The notes below the pieces were generated by a model. The model did not search any database and had not been told where the DNA came from. It was given only the letters and a program-made list of their open reading frames with translations. The translations under genes were made by a program, and so were the position numbers. A stretch of DNA of 64,000 bases from Desulfuromonas sp. DDH964 (lineage in GTDB: Bacteria; Desulfobacterota; Desulfuromonadia; Desulfuromonadales; DDH964), in NCBI RefSeq assembly GCF_001611275.1, contig NZ_CP015080.1:2418001-2482000 (forward strand), written 5' to 3'. Numbering within the stretch: position 1 is the stretch's first letter; each line of letters begins with the position of its first letter. Shown here piece by piece: positions 46,990-56,948 of this stretch.

Positions 46990-47918
46990 GAGCGCCCCTC
47001 CAAACGATGCGCAATTCGTTTTGCCGCCAGTGTATAATCCGCCGGGGTCGGGAGGCGCAAGGGAGACTGCAACGCCTGCGCCAACAACCACGGGAGAAAA
47101 CCCGGGTCTTCCCGCCGCGCCCAGCGATAAAGGCGGTGAAGATTCTTGCGCCAGTTCTTCCGGATGAGAGCCGCGGGGAGGAGCTCTGCGTCCTTGGCCA
47201 GGAACTTACCAAAAGTTAACAGCATGGCCCGCAGCATGCGTGCCTGGCCGCGGTGGCTGTTGTCGGCGTGATAGCGGTACCTGCTGACCGGCTCCGGCAC
47301 CCTGCCGATGGGGTAGCGCGCCGAGAGACGTAGCCAGCAGTCCCAGTCCTCCATCGGCAGACTTTCGTCGAAACCACCGATCGCCTCGATGGCCCGGCGC
47401 CTGAATGCCATGGTCGGCCCGTTGAGGCGGTTGGCGAAAAAAAGTTCGAGGTAGCCTTGGTGGTTAGGGCCAGGGGGCGGCCTGACCCCCTTGGGCATCT
47501 CGACGGGGTTGCCGTCCATGTCCATGAAGAGGGTGTCGCCATAGATCAACGCCACTTCCGGGACCCCCCATTCCTGGTAGGCCTGCCAAATCACCTCCAC
47601 CTTGTTATCCAGATACATGTCGTCGGAGGAGAGGGGATGGATCCATTCGCCACGACTTAAGGAGACCAGTTCGTTGAGGGTCGCACTCACCCCCCGGTTG
47701 GGCCGGGAACGGAATTCAACCCGGGCAAAACGCGCCTCATATTCTGCCAAAAAGGCCTCAATAACCGCCGCCGTTGCATCTCGGGATCCATCATCGATGA
47801 TAATCAGTTCCAGATTCTGATAAGTCTGGCGATAAATGGACATCAGACAATCACGGATGTAGTTGGCGTGATTGTAGGCAGGAACAATGATGCTGGCTAT
47901 GGGTTGATTGCTGTTCAT
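46986..47918 (-). CDS. Glycosyltransferase family 2
   Basis: The 310-residue GT-A enzyme has IASIIVPAYNHANYIRDCLMSIYRQTYQNLELIIIDDGSRD, the DxD-like SSDDMYLDNK and NGPTMAFRRRAIEAIGGFDESLPMEDWDCWLRL. It transfers one sugar of the O-antigen or core; the helical C-terminus is variable. ATG 47918 has AGGGGA upstream. It sits in a run of three glycosyltransferases (45.9-49.1 kb). Confidence 0.9.
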   Translation of the reverse strand: MNSNQPIASIIVPAYNHANYIRDCLMSIYRQTYQNLELIIIDDGSRDATAAVIEAFLAEYEARFARVEFRSRPNRGVSATLNELVSLSRGEWIHPLSSDDMYLDNKVEVIWQAYQEWGVPEVALIYGDTLFMDMDGNPVEMPKGVRPPPGPNHQGYLELFFANRLNGPTMAFRRRAIEAIGGFDESLPMEDWDCWLRLSARYPIGRVPEPVSRYRYHADNSHRGQARMLRAMLLTFGKFLAKDAELLPAALIRKNWRKNLHRLYRWARREDPGFLPWLLAQALQSPLRLPTPADYTLAAKRIAHRLEGRS

Positions 47919-48008
47919 CGTCGGTCCCCTAGGCAACAGTCGGCCACAGAATGCTGGTTAGCGGCGAAAAAATCAAGGGCAGGCACGTCGATTTAGTGAC
48001 CTCCAGCA

Positions 48009-49133
48009 TTAAGAATCCTCGTGGTTCGGTCCCGGAGAACCTTTGGATAGTTCTGATTTATAAACCGTCAGGGTCTCCGCCACCATCCGCTCCAGGGTGA
48101 AGTTTTTCGCCACAAAGTCCCGTAACCCGGCAAAAGAAGTGAGCCGGGCTCGGAGGATCAGGTCCGCGAGGAGGGCGGCCTCCCCCGGCGGGAAGAGGTA
48201 GCCGGTCTCGCCGTCCCGGACGATATCGACCACACCGCCATGATTCGTTGCCAGCACCGGCGTCTCCATTGCCAGCGCCTCGGCGGCGGCGCGCCCAAAA
48301 CTCTCCGGTTTCTTTGAGGCGGAGACGACCAGATCGCTGAGGGCGTAGATTTCCGCCACCTGTCGCTGGCTGCCGGTAAAACGGATGTACTCTTCTGCTC
48401 CGGCGCTGGCAATGCGCTGCTGCAGCTGCCGGAAATAGGTCTGTTTGTCCTCCCGCACCCCACCGACGATCAGCCCGAGGACTTCGGGCAGGACCGTCTT
48501 GACCCGGACCAGGGCGTCGATGAAGGTTTCATAGTCCTTGAGCTGGGTGATGCGGCCGACACTGGTAATGACGTAACGCCCCTCGAGCCCGTATTCCCTG
48601 CTGAAATTCTCCTGGAATTGGCGGTCAAGTTGGCCCGGATCGAACCGCACCAGATCGACCCCCCTCGGAATGACCACCATTTTTTCGGTGGGAACGCCGT
48701 AGTGGAGCTGCACATAGTCGCGGATGGCGCTGCTGACACAGATCACCCGGTCCCCGAAGGTCATCACCCGGCTGTAGGCATTGACACTGTTGAAGCCGTG
48801 TACCGTGGTGACAAAGGGAAGCTGCAGGGAGCGGTTGGCGAGCCAGCCGAGCCAGGCCGGAACGCGGCTGCGCGCGTGCAGGATATCGGGACGGAGATTT
48901 TCCAGCAGCCGTCGCAGCTGCACCACCCGCAGCGGAGCGGTGAGCGGATTCTTGCTGCAGAGGTCGAAGCTGATATGGCGCCCGCCGTCCGCCGCGATCT
49001 GCGGGGCGAGGTTTCCTCCGGCGCTGAGGACAAGGCTGTCATGCCCGAGCCTGACCAACTCCCGGCTCAGCTCCACCACCCCCCGTTCGACCCCGCCTTC
49101 GTTCAGTTCCGGCAGCAGCTGGATTATCCGCAT
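48009..49133 (-). CDS. Glycosyltransferase family 4
   Basis: The 374-residue GT-B enzyme has LLPELNEGGVERGVVELSREL, HARSRVPAWLGWLA, VIPRGVDLVRFDP and the donor-binding SASKKPESFGRAAAEALAMETPVLATNHGGVVDIVRDGETGYLFPPGEA with the family EX7E motif. It overlaps the ELM1-like gene by 10 bases. Its substrate is not predictable; it is likely a core or O-antigen transferase. Confidence 0.92.
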   Translation of the reverse strand: MRIIQLLPELNEGGVERGVVELSRELVRLGHDSLVLSAGGNLAPQIAADGGRHISFDLCSKNPLTAPLRVVQLRRLLENLRPDILHARSRVPAWLGWLANRSLQLPFVTTVHGFNSVNAYSRVMTFGDRVICVSSAIRDYVQLHYGVPTEKMVVIPRGVDLVRFDPGQLDRQFQENFSREYGLEGRYVITSVGRITQLKDYETFIDALVRVKTVLPEVLGLIVGGVREDKQTYFRQLQQRIASAGAEEYIRFTGSQRQVAEIYALSDLVVSASKKPESFGRAAAEALAMETPVLATNHGGVVDIVRDGETGYLFPPGEAALLADLILRARLTSFAGLRDFVAKNFTLERMVAETLTVYKSELSKGSPGPNHEDS

Positions 49134-50056
49134 AGCCGAACCCCTTGCAGCAGCGCCGCGAGATCGATCTTTTCGTCGCAGTCCCCGAGGGTGCCGTCGA
49201 AGATGTGCAGGCAGCCGCGCTGCGCCAGGGTGGCAACCATGGTCCCGACCTTGTTGCGCGCCCCGGTCGATTGCAGGGGGAGGACCTCGACCCGCGCCGC
49301 GCCGAAGCTGACCGCCTCGCTGATCATCGAAGTCGAGTCCTCGGTAACGAAGACGTAGTCGCTGAGCGCCAGAAAGTCGGGGATCGGGTTGATCGGCTCC
49401 CGCGAGTAGAGGACCCGGCGCCGGAAGGGGAAGGTCTCAAGGAGCGCCTCCACCGCTGCCGGGGTACGCCGAGAGCTGGTCACCAGCAGATCGGCGCCGG
49501 GAAAGAGGGCAAAGATCGCCTCGATCTGGCTGCGCAGGGTCTCCGGGTCCATCTGAAAATGCCGGCTCGGGCCGCCGATCACCAGGGCGACACTCGTCTT
49601 TCCGGGAACGGCCGCGACCAGCCCCTGCGGACGCGGCCGGCAGAGGTTGATCGGCAGGGTCAGGATATTGGCGCGCTGCGGCGGCCGATCGTGGGCCTGG
49701 GCCAGGATCAGGTCGAAATCGTAGCGGTAACCGCGGGGGAGCATGATGGCAGCGACCGGCACCCCGAGTTGCCGCGCAATCACCTTGGCCGCGTAGTAGG
49801 TGGCGGAACCGGCGGCAGCCACAGCGCAGCAGTCAGGCAGCGCTCCCTTGACCTGGAAAAGGTGCGGCGAATGCAGCCCGCAGCGATCCAGAAGATAGGA
49901 GAGCCCCTTGGCGCCGGCGAAGGCAAAGGCGACCTCGCGCACCGCGGCCTGCAGCCCGAGCAGGTCGGCAAAGGCCAGCGACTGGTTCAGGTGCCCGGGC
50001 TTGCCGTCGCTGAGGACCAGCAGCGTCCGGCCTCTGATGTCGGTGCCTGGAATCAA
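49124..50056 (-). CDS. ELM1/GtrOC1-family putative glycosyltransferase
   Basis: The roughly 310-residue protein has [49 protein letters not shown] and [26 protein letters not shown], then [27 protein letters not shown], the ELM1-like (DUF1022) pattern. Relatives in bacteria lie in LPS loci and have a GT-B fold. TTG 50056 was chosen because it overlaps the Trm112 stop (TTGA) and has GAGGCGGAACC upstream; the longer open frame runs into Trm112. Confidence 0.8.
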   Translation of the reverse strand: MIPGTDIRGRTLLVLSDGKPGHLNQSLAFADLLGLQAAVREVAFAFAGAKGLSYLLDRCGLHSPHLFQVKGALPDCCAVAAAGSATYYAAKVIARQLGVPVAAIMLPRGYRYDFDLILAQAHDRPPQRANILTLPINLCRPRPQGLVAAVPGKTSVALVIGGPSRHFQMDPETLRSQIEAIFALFPGADLLVTSSRRTPAAVEALLETFPFRRRVLYSREPINPIPDFLALSDYVFVTEDSTSMISEAVSFGAARVEVLPLQSTGARNKVGTMVATLAQRGCLHIFDGTLGDCDEKIDLAALLQGVRLCG

Positions 50057-50220
50057 AAAGGTTCCGCCTCGTCGATGAGCATGACCGGGATATTGTCCCG
50101 GACCGGGTAGCTCAGTCGGCAGGCCTGGCAGACCAGGGCCGACTCGTCGGGCCGGGGCTCGACCGGCCCCTTGCATTTGGGACAGGCGAGGATTTCAAGA
50201 AGCTTTTTGTCAAGACTCAT
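50053..50220 (-). CDS. Trm112-like small zinc-ribbon protein
   Basis: This 55-residue protein starts [20 protein letters not shown] and has CPKC and CQAC zinc-binding pairs, then [18 protein letters not shown], the YcaR/Trm112 family pattern. It is coupled by ATGA to lpxK and by TTGA to the ELM1-like gene. Homologues sit next to lpxK in many Gram-negative genomes; in eukaryotes Trm112 activates methyltransferases. Its bacterial role is not settled. Confidence 0.9.
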   Translation of the reverse strand: MSLDKKLLEILACPKCKGPVEPRPDESALVCQACRLSYPVRDNIPVMLIDEAEPF

Positions 50221-51293
50221 GCCACCTCCTTGCCATGCAGGCAGTTCTCTATCATGGCTGCGAAACGCTCCGGTGCGTCGAACACGATCTCCAGCGGCAG
50301 CTGGTAACAGGGGACGGGGAAGTCCGCCCCTGTTAGCTTGACGCCGTCTTTTTCCGTGGTCACCAGGCAGTCGGCCTGCCGCGCGGCGGCGCTGAGCTGC
50401 GCCCGCAGTTCCTGGCCGTAGCTGGCGTGATCGGGCAACGGAAAGGTCGCCACCAGTACCATCCCGTGCGCGGTCAGGGCGGCGAAAAAGGCCTGGGGAT
50501 CGGCGATGCCGGCAACGGCCACCACCCGGCGCCCGGTCAGTTCCGCCAGTGGCCGGGGTTCACCCTTCAGATCAATGGCCGCTGCCGCCAGCTGGTGCCG
50601 ACAGCAGAGGGTCGGCTTCTCCACTGGCAGAACAGGGAGATCGCCGCCGCAGTAGCGGGTCAAGAGCAGCAGGTCGGCCCGCTTCAGGGCCGCGGCCGGC
50701 TCGCGCAGGCGCCCGGCCGGCAGCACCCGGCCGTTGCCGAGGGGGCGCGCCGCATCAAGAAGGACGATATCGAGATCGCGGACGACGGCGAGGTGCTGAA
50801 ATCCGTCATCGAGAACCACCACCTCGGCGCCTTGCCGGACGGCGGCTGCGACCGCGACGCGACGGCGGGGGTTGACCAGCACCAGCGCCCGCGGATTGCG
50901 CCGGGCAAGCAGATAGGGCTCGTCGCCGGCGGCCTCCGGGCCGACGATCGGCCCACCTCCCCTGCTGACCAGCCCCTCCCCCTCGACCCCGGCGCCGCCA
51001 TAACCGCGGCTGACCACGGCCACGCGCAACCCGCGGGCGAGGAGGAGCTTGACCAGGTAGTCGGTCACCGGCGTCTTGCCGGTACCGCCTACCGCCAGGT
51101 TGCCGACGGAAATCACCGGGACCGGTGCCCGGTAGACCGGCAGCCAGCGCCAACGGTAGCAGGCGACCCGCAGGCGCCCCAACAGGCTGAAAAAGAAGGC
51201 TGGCAGCCGCAGCAGAAACAGCAGGGCCTGCTGCGAAAAGGAATTCGCGCACCCCTCGATCAGGCGCCGATGCCATCCCCCGAGATCAGCCAT
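50217..51293 (-). CDS. lpxK: Tetraacyldisaccharide 4'-kinase
   Basis: LpxK phosphorylates lipid A disaccharide at the 4' position in the inner membrane. The 358-residue protein has an N-terminal hydrophobic helix (about 20-45), the P-loop [16 protein letters not shown] (69-75), [26 protein letters not shown] and [21 protein letters not shown] 51293 overlaps waaA by 8 bases and is the family start; the longer frame runs inside waaA. Confidence 0.95.
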   Translation of the reverse strand: MADLGGWHRRLIEGCANSFSQQALLFLLRLPAFFFSLLGRLRVACYRWRWLPVYRAPVPVISVGNLAVGGTGKTPVTDYLVKLLLARGLRVAVVSRGYGGAGVEGEGLVSRGGGPIVGPEAAGDEPYLLARRNPRALVLVNPRRRVAVAAAVRQGAEVVVLDDGFQHLAVVRDLDIVLLDAARPLGNGRVLPAGRLREPAAALKRADLLLLTRYCGGDLPVLPVEKPTLCCRHQLAAAAIDLKGEPRPLAELTGRRVVAVAGIADPQAFFAALTAHGMVLVATFPLPDHASYGQELRAQLSAAARQADCLVTTEKDGVKLTGADFPVPCYQLPLEIVFDAPERFAAMIENCLHGKEVA

Positions 51294-52587
51294 GCGCCTC
51301 CCCGAGCAGGCCGGCAATGACCCGCAAGGTGTGCGCCGTCGCCCCGGCGTTGGCGGCCAGCAGGTCGCGTCCCTTCGCCCCCATCGCCTGGCAGGCCTGG
51401 GGAGAATCGAGCAGTTTTCCAGCCTCCCGTGCCAGGCTCTCGCCATCGGCCACCTGGATGCCGCCGCCGACCACCAGCAGCAGCCGGGAGATTTCCTTGA
51501 AGTTATGCATGTGCGGGCCGAACAGGACCGGTTTGCCGACCAGCGCCGCCTCGAGGACGTTGTGCCCGCCCACCGGTACCAGGCTGCCGCCGACAAAAAC
51601 CAGGTCGGCGACGGCATAAAAACGGAGCATTTCTCCCAGGGTATCGCCGATCAGCACGGCGCCGGGGCTAAGCCGCTCCGGGCGCCCTTCGACCTCGCTG
51701 CGCAGCACCCAGGGGAGCCCGGCCGCGCCGAGCATCTCGGCCACCAGGCGACAACGCTCGGGATGGCGCGGGACCAGGATCAGGACGGCCTGGCGGCCAC
51801 TGGCGAGGAGTTGCCGGTAGGCGGCGACCACCGTCTCCTCTTCCCCGGCATGGGTGCTGCCGGCGACCAGGACCTTGACCTCGGGAGAAAGCTGGTAGCA
51901 ATCCCGCAGGCGCAGAACCTCAGCCGCGTCCGGCAGCGGCGCCTGCATGTCGAACTTGAGGTTATGGGTGACCTCGACCCGCCCGGGGTCGGCCCCCAGC
52001 TGTCGGATCCGTTCGCCGTCCAGCTCCGACTGCATGCAGAAGGCGGAAAACTTCGCCAGCAATGGCGCCATCAGGGGGCGAATGCGCCGGTAGCGGGGGA
52101 AAGAGCGGTCGGAGAGGCGGCCATTGACCAGCACCACCGGGATGCCGAGACGATGGCCGAAACGAACGAAATTGGGCCAGATTTCGGTTTCGACAATGAT
52201 CAGCATCGCCGGCTGCACCTGTGCCAGCACCCGCCGCACCACCCAGGAGAGGTCGAAGGGGAAGAAGAGGCAGAGGTCGGCTTCGCGCACCGTTTCGGCC
52301 ACCGCATGGCCGGTCTCGGTCATATTGCTGATCAGTACCGCCGCCTCGGGATAGGCCTCTTTCAGCGCCCGCACCAGCGGGATGGCAGCCCGGGTCTCGC
52401 CGACGGAGACGGCGTGCACCCAGAAGACCCGCCTGCCGGCGAGGGGCGCGAGGCGGTCGGGCGCAAAGAAGCCGATCCGTTCGCGGATACCGCGCCGGCT
52501 CTTGCCATAGCGCAGGCCCCGGAACAGGTAGTAGGGGACCAGCACCAAGCTCGAAGCGAGGAGCATCAGGTCATACAGCAGATACAC
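51286..52587 (-). CDS. waaA: Kdo transferase (3-deoxy-D-manno-octulosonic-acid transferase)
   Basis: WaaA adds Kdo residues to lipid IVA. The 433-residue GT-B enzyme has an N-terminal membrane anchor (YLLYDLMLLASSLVLVPYYL), HAVSVGETRAAIPLVRALK, IVETEIWPNFVRFGHRLGIPVVLVNGRLSDRSF and FVGGSLVPVGGHNVLEAALVGKPVLFGPHMHNF. GTG 52587 was chosen because GGAGG lies six bases upstream; an ATG at 52623 is possible. It overlaps the DUF374 gene by 17 bases. Confidence 0.95.
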   Translation of the reverse strand: MYLLYDLMLLASSLVLVPYYLFRGLRYGKSRRGIRERIGFFAPDRLAPLAGRRVFWVHAVSVGETRAAIPLVRALKEAYPEAAVLISNMTETGHAVAETVREADLCLFFPFDLSWVVRRVLAQVQPAMLIIVETEIWPNFVRFGHRLGIPVVLVNGRLSDRSFPRYRRIRPLMAPLLAKFSAFCMQSELDGERIRQLGADPGRVEVTHNLKFDMQAPLPDAAEVLRLRDCYQLSPEVKVLVAGSTHAGEEETVVAAYRQLLASGRQAVLILVPRHPERCRLVAEMLGAAGLPWVLRSEVEGRPERLSPGAVLIGDTLGEMLRFYAVADLVFVGGSLVPVGGHNVLEAALVGKPVLFGPHMHNFKEISRLLLVVGGGIQVADGESLAREAGKLLDSPQACQAMGAKGRDLLAANAGATAHTLRVIAGLLGEAHG

Positions 52588-53242
52588 CGAAAGCCTCCAG
52601 GCAGGCCCGTGCCTGCCGGTCATTCTCTTCCATCGCCTCCTGCAGCCGGGCGAGAAAGGCCTCCCGGTCTTCGCCGCGCTGATGGCAAACCGGCGCCGCG
52701 TAGCGGAAGATTGCCCGGCTGAAGGGATAGGGGAGCAGAAAGCGGTCCCAGGAAGCAAAGCGATGGCCGCGGCTGCAGGCAAAGGCGAGGGGAATCACCG
52801 GCCGGCCGGTAATCCGGGCCAGTTCCCCGACGCCGGGCTTGATCCGGTGTCGCGGCCCCTTCGGGCCATCGGGGGTGATACCGAGATCGAAATCCTGCCG
52901 GCCGAGCTCCACCATCTCCCGGAAGGCCTCCCGCCCCCCGCGGCTGGAAGAGCCGCGCACGGTACCGAGACCGAAGTGCTTCAGGGTGCGGGTCAGAAGT
53001 TCGCCGTCCCGGGAGGCGCTGATCAGGACCTTGGCGCCCGGTCCGTGGTAGACCTGCGGCATCATCAGGAGCTGGTCGTGCCAGGAGGCGAGGATCACCC
53101 GCTCCCCCCGATCCCAGTAGCCGCGCGGACCTTCCTCGCCACGAATCTCGATGCGCATGCTGGCATGGAGCAGCAGGATCACCGGGGCGGCCAGCGCAGG
53201 CGCCAGAGCGAGCAGCAGCCCCTCGCCGAGGCGCGATTTCAT
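52571..53242 (-). CDS. DUF374/lysophospholipid acyltransferase-family membrane protein
   Basis: The 223-residue protein has an N-terminal membrane helix, ILASWHDQLLMMPQVYHG, SSRGGREAFREMVELGRQDFDLGITPDGPKGPRHRIKPGVGELARITGRPVIPLAFACSRG. The HDQ and ITPDGPKGP motifs are those of DUF374 acyltransferase-like proteins. In lpx clusters it is thought to act on lipid A acylation. ATG 53242 overlaps the msbA stop (ATGA) and has AAGGAG upstream. Confidence 0.88.
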   Translation of the reverse strand: MKSRLGEGLLLALAPALAAPVILLLHASMRIEIRGEEGPRGYWDRGERVILASWHDQLLMMPQVYHGPGAKVLISASRDGELLTRTLKHFGLGTVRGSSSRGGREAFREMVELGRQDFDLGITPDGPKGPRHRIKPGVGELARITGRPVIPLAFACSRGHRFASWDRFLLPYPFSRAIFRYAAPVCHQRGEDREAFLARLQEAMEENDRQARACLEAFGVSAV

Positions 53243-54978
53243 GACGACTCCTTGAACTGCATTTCATAGAGGCGCCGGTAGAGCCCGCTCACCTCCAGCA
53301 ACTCCTGGTGGCGGCCGCACTCGACCACCCGCCCCGCTTCGAGGACCACGATACGATCGGCATTCATGATCGTCGACAGCCGGTGGGCGATGACGAAGGT
53401 GGTCCGGTTGCGCATCAGGTTGGCCAGCGCCTGCTGAACCATCGCTTCGCTCTCGGTATCGAGGGCGCTGGTCGCCTCGTCGAGGATCAAGATCGGCGCA
53501 TCGCGCAGAATCGCCCGGGCGATACAGAGCCGCTGGCGCTGACCGCCGGAGAGGCGCAGGCCGCGGTCACCGATGGAGGTCTCGTAGCCATCGGGGAGTT
53601 GCCGGATAAAGTCATCGGCATAGGCGAGGCGCGCCGCCTCCTCCACCTCGGCCTCGCTCGCCGCGAAGCGCCCATAGCGGATATTGTCGCGGATCGTTTC
53701 GTTGAAGAGGAAGGTCTCCTGGTCGACCAGGGCGATATTGTCGTGCAGGTTCTTCTGGCTCATTTCCCGCAGGTCGCAGCCGTCGACGAGAATCCGCCCG
53801 CCGGTGGGATCGTAGAAACGACAGAGCAGTCCCGCCACCGTCGACTTGCCGGCGCCGGAGGGTCCAACCAGGGCGACCACTTCGCCGGGGGCGGCCGTGA
53901 TCGAGAAATCCCTGAGCACCGGCTCATCGTCATAGGCGAATTCGACATTTTCGAACCGCACCGCGCCCTGGATCCGTCCTGGCGATTTCCCCGCGGCGGG
54001 GTCCTGGATCGTCGAGCGTTCCTCCAGCACTTCAAAGACCCGCTCCGCTGCCCCCATCGCCTGCTGTACCATGTTGTTGGTGCGGGTCAGGCGCTTGAGC
54101 GGAGTGTACATCAGCAGGATCGCGGTGAGGACGGAAAAGAGCTCGCCCTGGGTCATCGCCCCCGACATCACCCGGGCCAGCCCGAACCAGAGGACGCCGG
54201 CCACCCCGAAAGCCGAAAGGATTTCGATCATCGGCGAGGAGCCGGCATCGTACTTGATCACCTTGCGGATGAATTTGTAGAATCGATCGTTGACGGCGAG
54301 GAAGCGGCTTTTTTCGAACTCTTCGGTGCCGAAGGCCTTGATCACCTTGATGCCGGAAAAGGTCTGTTCCAGAGAAGTCGTCAGGATCCCCATCGCTCCC
54401 TGGCCGCTGCGGGAATAACCCTTGATTTTTTTGCCGATGAAGGAGGCCGGCCAGCCGGCGACCGGAAGAACGATGAAGGCGATGGCCGCCATCTTCCAGT
54501 CGGTGTAAAAGGCCACCGCCGTCAGGGCAACCAGGGTCACCCCTTCCCGCATGATGTTGACCAGCACATCTGAAACCGCCCCCTGCATGACGCCGACATC
54601 ATTGAGGATCCGGGACATCAACGTTCCCGCCGGGGTGCGGGAGAAAAAGCGCATCGGCAGATCGATGGCATGGCAGTAGAGTTCATTCCGAATCCGCTGG
54701 ATGACCAGCTGCCCGGTGGTCTTGATGAAATATTCCTGGACATAGCGGGAGCCCCCCTTGAAAAAGGCGAGGCCGAGCACGAGAAAGGGGACCAGGGCGA
54801 CCATGGTGCGGTCACCGGCGACGATCAGGCGGTCAACGAAGGGCTGAACCAGTTTGGCGGTGGCGGCATCGGTCCCGGCAACCCCCAGCGAGGCGACGAT
54901 CGAGAGCGCGATGCGCCAGCGGTAGGGCCAGGCATAAGCGAAAAGCCGGCGGTAAAGGGTCAGGCCCTGCTCTTTCAC
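53239..54978 (-). CDS. msbA: Lipid A flippase, ABC transporter MsbA
   Basis: MsbA flips core-lipid A across the inner membrane using ATP. The 579-residue half-transporter has six membrane helices (about 20-310) and a nucleotide-binding domain with Walker A VGPSGAGKSTVAGLL, Q-loop VDQETFLFNET, signature LSGGQRQRLCIARAI and Walker B ILILDEATSALD. GTG 54978 overlaps lpxB by 4 bases. It lies between lpxB and waaA genes, matching its role. Confidence 0.96.
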   Translation of the reverse strand: MKEQGLTLYRRLFAYAWPYRWRIALSIVASLGVAGTDAATAKLVQPFVDRLIVAGDRTMVALVPFLVLGLAFFKGGSRYVQEYFIKTTGQLVIQRIRNELYCHAIDLPMRFFSRTPAGTLMSRILNDVGVMQGAVSDVLVNIMREGVTLVALTAVAFYTDWKMAAIAFIVLPVAGWPASFIGKKIKGYSRSGQGAMGILTTSLEQTFSGIKVIKAFGTEEFEKSRFLAVNDRFYKFIRKVIKYDAGSSPMIEILSAFGVAGVLWFGLARVMSGAMTQGELFSVLTAILLMYTPLKRLTRTNNMVQQAMGAAERVFEVLEERSTIQDPAAGKSPGRIQGAVRFENVEFAYDDEPVLRDFSITAAPGEVVALVGPSGAGKSTVAGLLCRFYDPTGGRILVDGCDLREMSQKNLHDNIALVDQETFLFNETIRDNIRYGRFAASEAEVEEAARLAYADDFIRQLPDGYETSIGDRGLRLSGGQRQRLCIARAILRDAPILILDEATSALDTESEAMVQQALANLMRNRTTFVIAHRLSTIMNADRIVVLEAGRVVECGRHQELLEVSGLYRRLYEMQFKESS

Positions 54979-56150
54979 GAGGTCCCTTTCGTCTTGCTGT
55001 TGGTAATCATTTCAACGGCAATCTCCGCCACCCGCCGTGAACATCCGGGGGCGCCGAGGCGCTCGCGAACGGCAGCGAGGCCGGCCAGGGCGTTTTGCCG
55101 GTAAGTCTCGTCCTGCAGCAGGCGCTCTATCTCCGCCACCAGGGCCTCCGGAGAGGCGGCATCCTGCAGAAACTCGCGGGCCACCTCGCGGCCGGCGACA
55201 ATGTTGGGCAGGCCGAAGTGGTCGATTCGGATCAGCCGCCGGCCTACTTCGTAGGTCAGGGTGGCGCCCTTGTAGAGGATCGCCAGCGGCGTTCCGGCGA
55301 GGGCGGCCTGCAGGGTCACGGTACCGGAAACGCAGAGAATCGCGTCGCAGGCGGCGGCGACATCGTAGATATTCGCTTCGACCAGAGCGATGGGGAGACC
55401 GGCCGCGGCAATCCGTTCCGCCAGAAAGTAGCGATCAACCCCCGGGGCCACCGGCATCAGAAATTGCCTGGCCACACCACCCTCGCGGAGCCGCCGGGCA
55501 CTCTCCAGCAGAGTGCCGAGCATGTAGCGGAGCTCGGCGGCGCGGCTCCCCGGGAAGAGCCCGACTACCGGCAGCCCCGGATCTAGGCCATGGCCGCTGA
55601 GCAACTCCGGCCGCTCCTGCTCCCGCCGATATTCGTCAAGGAGCGGGTTGCCGACATATTCCACGTCGAGTCCGAGCCCCTGGTAGAGAGCCGGCTCAAA
55701 GGGGAAGATCACCGCCAGCTTGTCGACCCGGGCGGCGATGGTCCTGACCCGTCCCCGCTTCCAGGCCCAGACCTTGGGACCGATGTAGTAGAGGACCGGG
55801 ATGCCGGCCCGCTTCGCTTCCCGGGCAAAGCGGAGGTTGAAGCCGGGATAGTCGATCAGGATCACCAGGTCGGGACGCTGCGCCCCCTGCAGGGCGTCCC
55901 TGAGCCGACGAAAGGCGCGCCGGATCGTCGCCAGCTTGCCAAGCACTTCCACCAGCCCCATCACCGCCAGTTCTTCGGCCGGGAAGATGATTTCACACCC
56001 CGCGGCCGCCATCCGTGAACCGCCGATACCGAAAAAGGAGAGCCCGGGATCGACATCCCGGGCTGCCCTGATCAGGTTGGCGCCGTGCAGGTCGCCCGAG
56101 GCCTCGCCGGTGACAACCAAGGCCCGCCGCAGCCTTCCCATCTGGTTCAT
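54975..56150 (-). CDS. lpxB: Lipid-A-disaccharide synthase
   Basis: LpxB joins UDP-diacylglucosamine and lipid X to form the disaccharide. The GT19 protein has LVVTGEASGDLHGANLIRAA, LVEVLGKL, DYPGFNLRFAREAKRAGIPVLYYIGPKVWAWKRGRV, VEYVGNPLLDE and GLFPGSRAAELRYMLGTLLESA. ATG 56150 was chosen because GGAG lies six bases upstream; ATG 56168 is an alternative. Unlike many relatives, no lpxI-type gene lies between lpxA and lpxB. Confidence 0.95.
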   Translation of the reverse strand: MNQMGRLRRALVVTGEASGDLHGANLIRAARDVDPGLSFFGIGGSRMAAAGCEIIFPAEELAVMGLVEVLGKLATIRRAFRRLRDALQGAQRPDLVILIDYPGFNLRFAREAKRAGIPVLYYIGPKVWAWKRGRVRTIAARVDKLAVIFPFEPALYQGLGLDVEYVGNPLLDEYRREQERPELLSGHGLDPGLPVVGLFPGSRAAELRYMLGTLLESARRLREGGVARQFLMPVAPGVDRYFLAERIAAAGLPIALVEANIYDVAAACDAILCVSGTVTLQAALAGTPLAILYKGATLTYEVGRRLIRIDHFGLPNIVAGREVAREFLQDAASPEALVAEIERLLQDETYRQNALAGLAAVRERLGAPGCSRRVAEIAVEMITNSKTKGTS

Positions 56151-56172
56151 GGACGGCTCCGCATCCATCGCC

Positions 56173-56943
56173 TCAGCGCGCGATCCCCCGCTGGCTGTTG
56201 CGGATGAAATCGACAAAGAGCGCCAGTTCCGGGCTCTTCTCGAGTTCGCTGTCGATGCGGGCCAACGCCTCTTCGAGGCGCAGGTCACTGCGGAAGACCA
56301 GCTTGTAGGCGGTCTTGATCGAGCGCAGGACTCCTTCCGAATAGCCGCGCCGCTTGAGGCCGACGATATTGATCCCTACCGTCTTCGCCCGGTCCCCCTG
56401 GGCGATGGTGTAGGGCGGCACATCCTGGGCGACCATCGAGCCGCCACTGATCATGGTGTGGCTGCCCACCCGGGTAAACTGGTGCACCGCCGAGAGCCCG
56501 CCGAGGATGGCATGATCATCGATCTCGACATGGCCGGCCAGGGTGGCACAGTTGGCGAGAATGACGCGGTTGCCGACCCTGCAGTCGTGGGCGACGTGCG
56601 AGTAGGCCATGAAGAGGTTGTCATCGCCGATCACTGTCTCGCCGCCGCCGTCCTCGGTGCCGCGATGGATGGTGACGAACTCGCGAATGGTGTTGCGGTC
56701 GCCGATCTTCAAAAAGGTCTCCTCGCCGTGGAACTTGAGATCCTGGGGGACGGCGCCGACCGAAGCGAACTGGAAGATCCGGTTATCGCGGCCGATGGTC
56801 GTCGGGCCTTCGATGACGGCGTGGGGACCGATGCTGGTACCGGCAGCAATGCTGACCCGGTCGCCGATCACCGCATAGGGCCCGACGCTGACCCCCTCTT
56901 CCAGGGTGGCACCGGGGTGAATGATGGCCGTGGCATGAATCAT
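56173..56943 (-). CDS. lpxA: UDP-N-acetylglucosamine acyltransferase
   Basis: LpxA puts the first hydroxyacyl chain on UDP-GlcNAc. The 256-residue left-handed beta-helix trimer protein has hexapeptide repeats and the catalytic-His block FMAYSHVAHDCRVGNRVILANCATLAGHVEIDD and the C-terminal helical region (TAYKLVFRSDLRLEEALARI). ATG 56943 with GGAAGG about 9 bases upstream was preferred to the overlapping GTG 56952. Confidence 0.97.
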   Translation of the reverse strand: MIHATAIIHPGATLEEGVSVGPYAVIGDRVSIAAGTSIGPHAVIEGPTTIGRDNRIFQFASVGAVPQDLKFHGEETFLKIGDRNTIREFVTIHRGTEDGGGETVIGDDNLFMAYSHVAHDCRVGNRVILANCATLAGHVEIDDHAILGGLSAVHQFTRVGSHTMISGGSMVAQDVPPYTIAQGDRAKTVGINIVGLKRRGYSEGVLRSIKTAYKLVFRSDLRLEEALARIDSELEKSPELALFVDFIRNSQRGIAR

Positions 56944-56948
56944 CGTCG

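Noticed and set aside
49124..50176. Longer start for the ELM1-like protein at 50176
   Set aside because: The extra N-terminus lies inside the Trm112-like gene and is Pro/Gly/Arg-rich, typical of a shadow frame.
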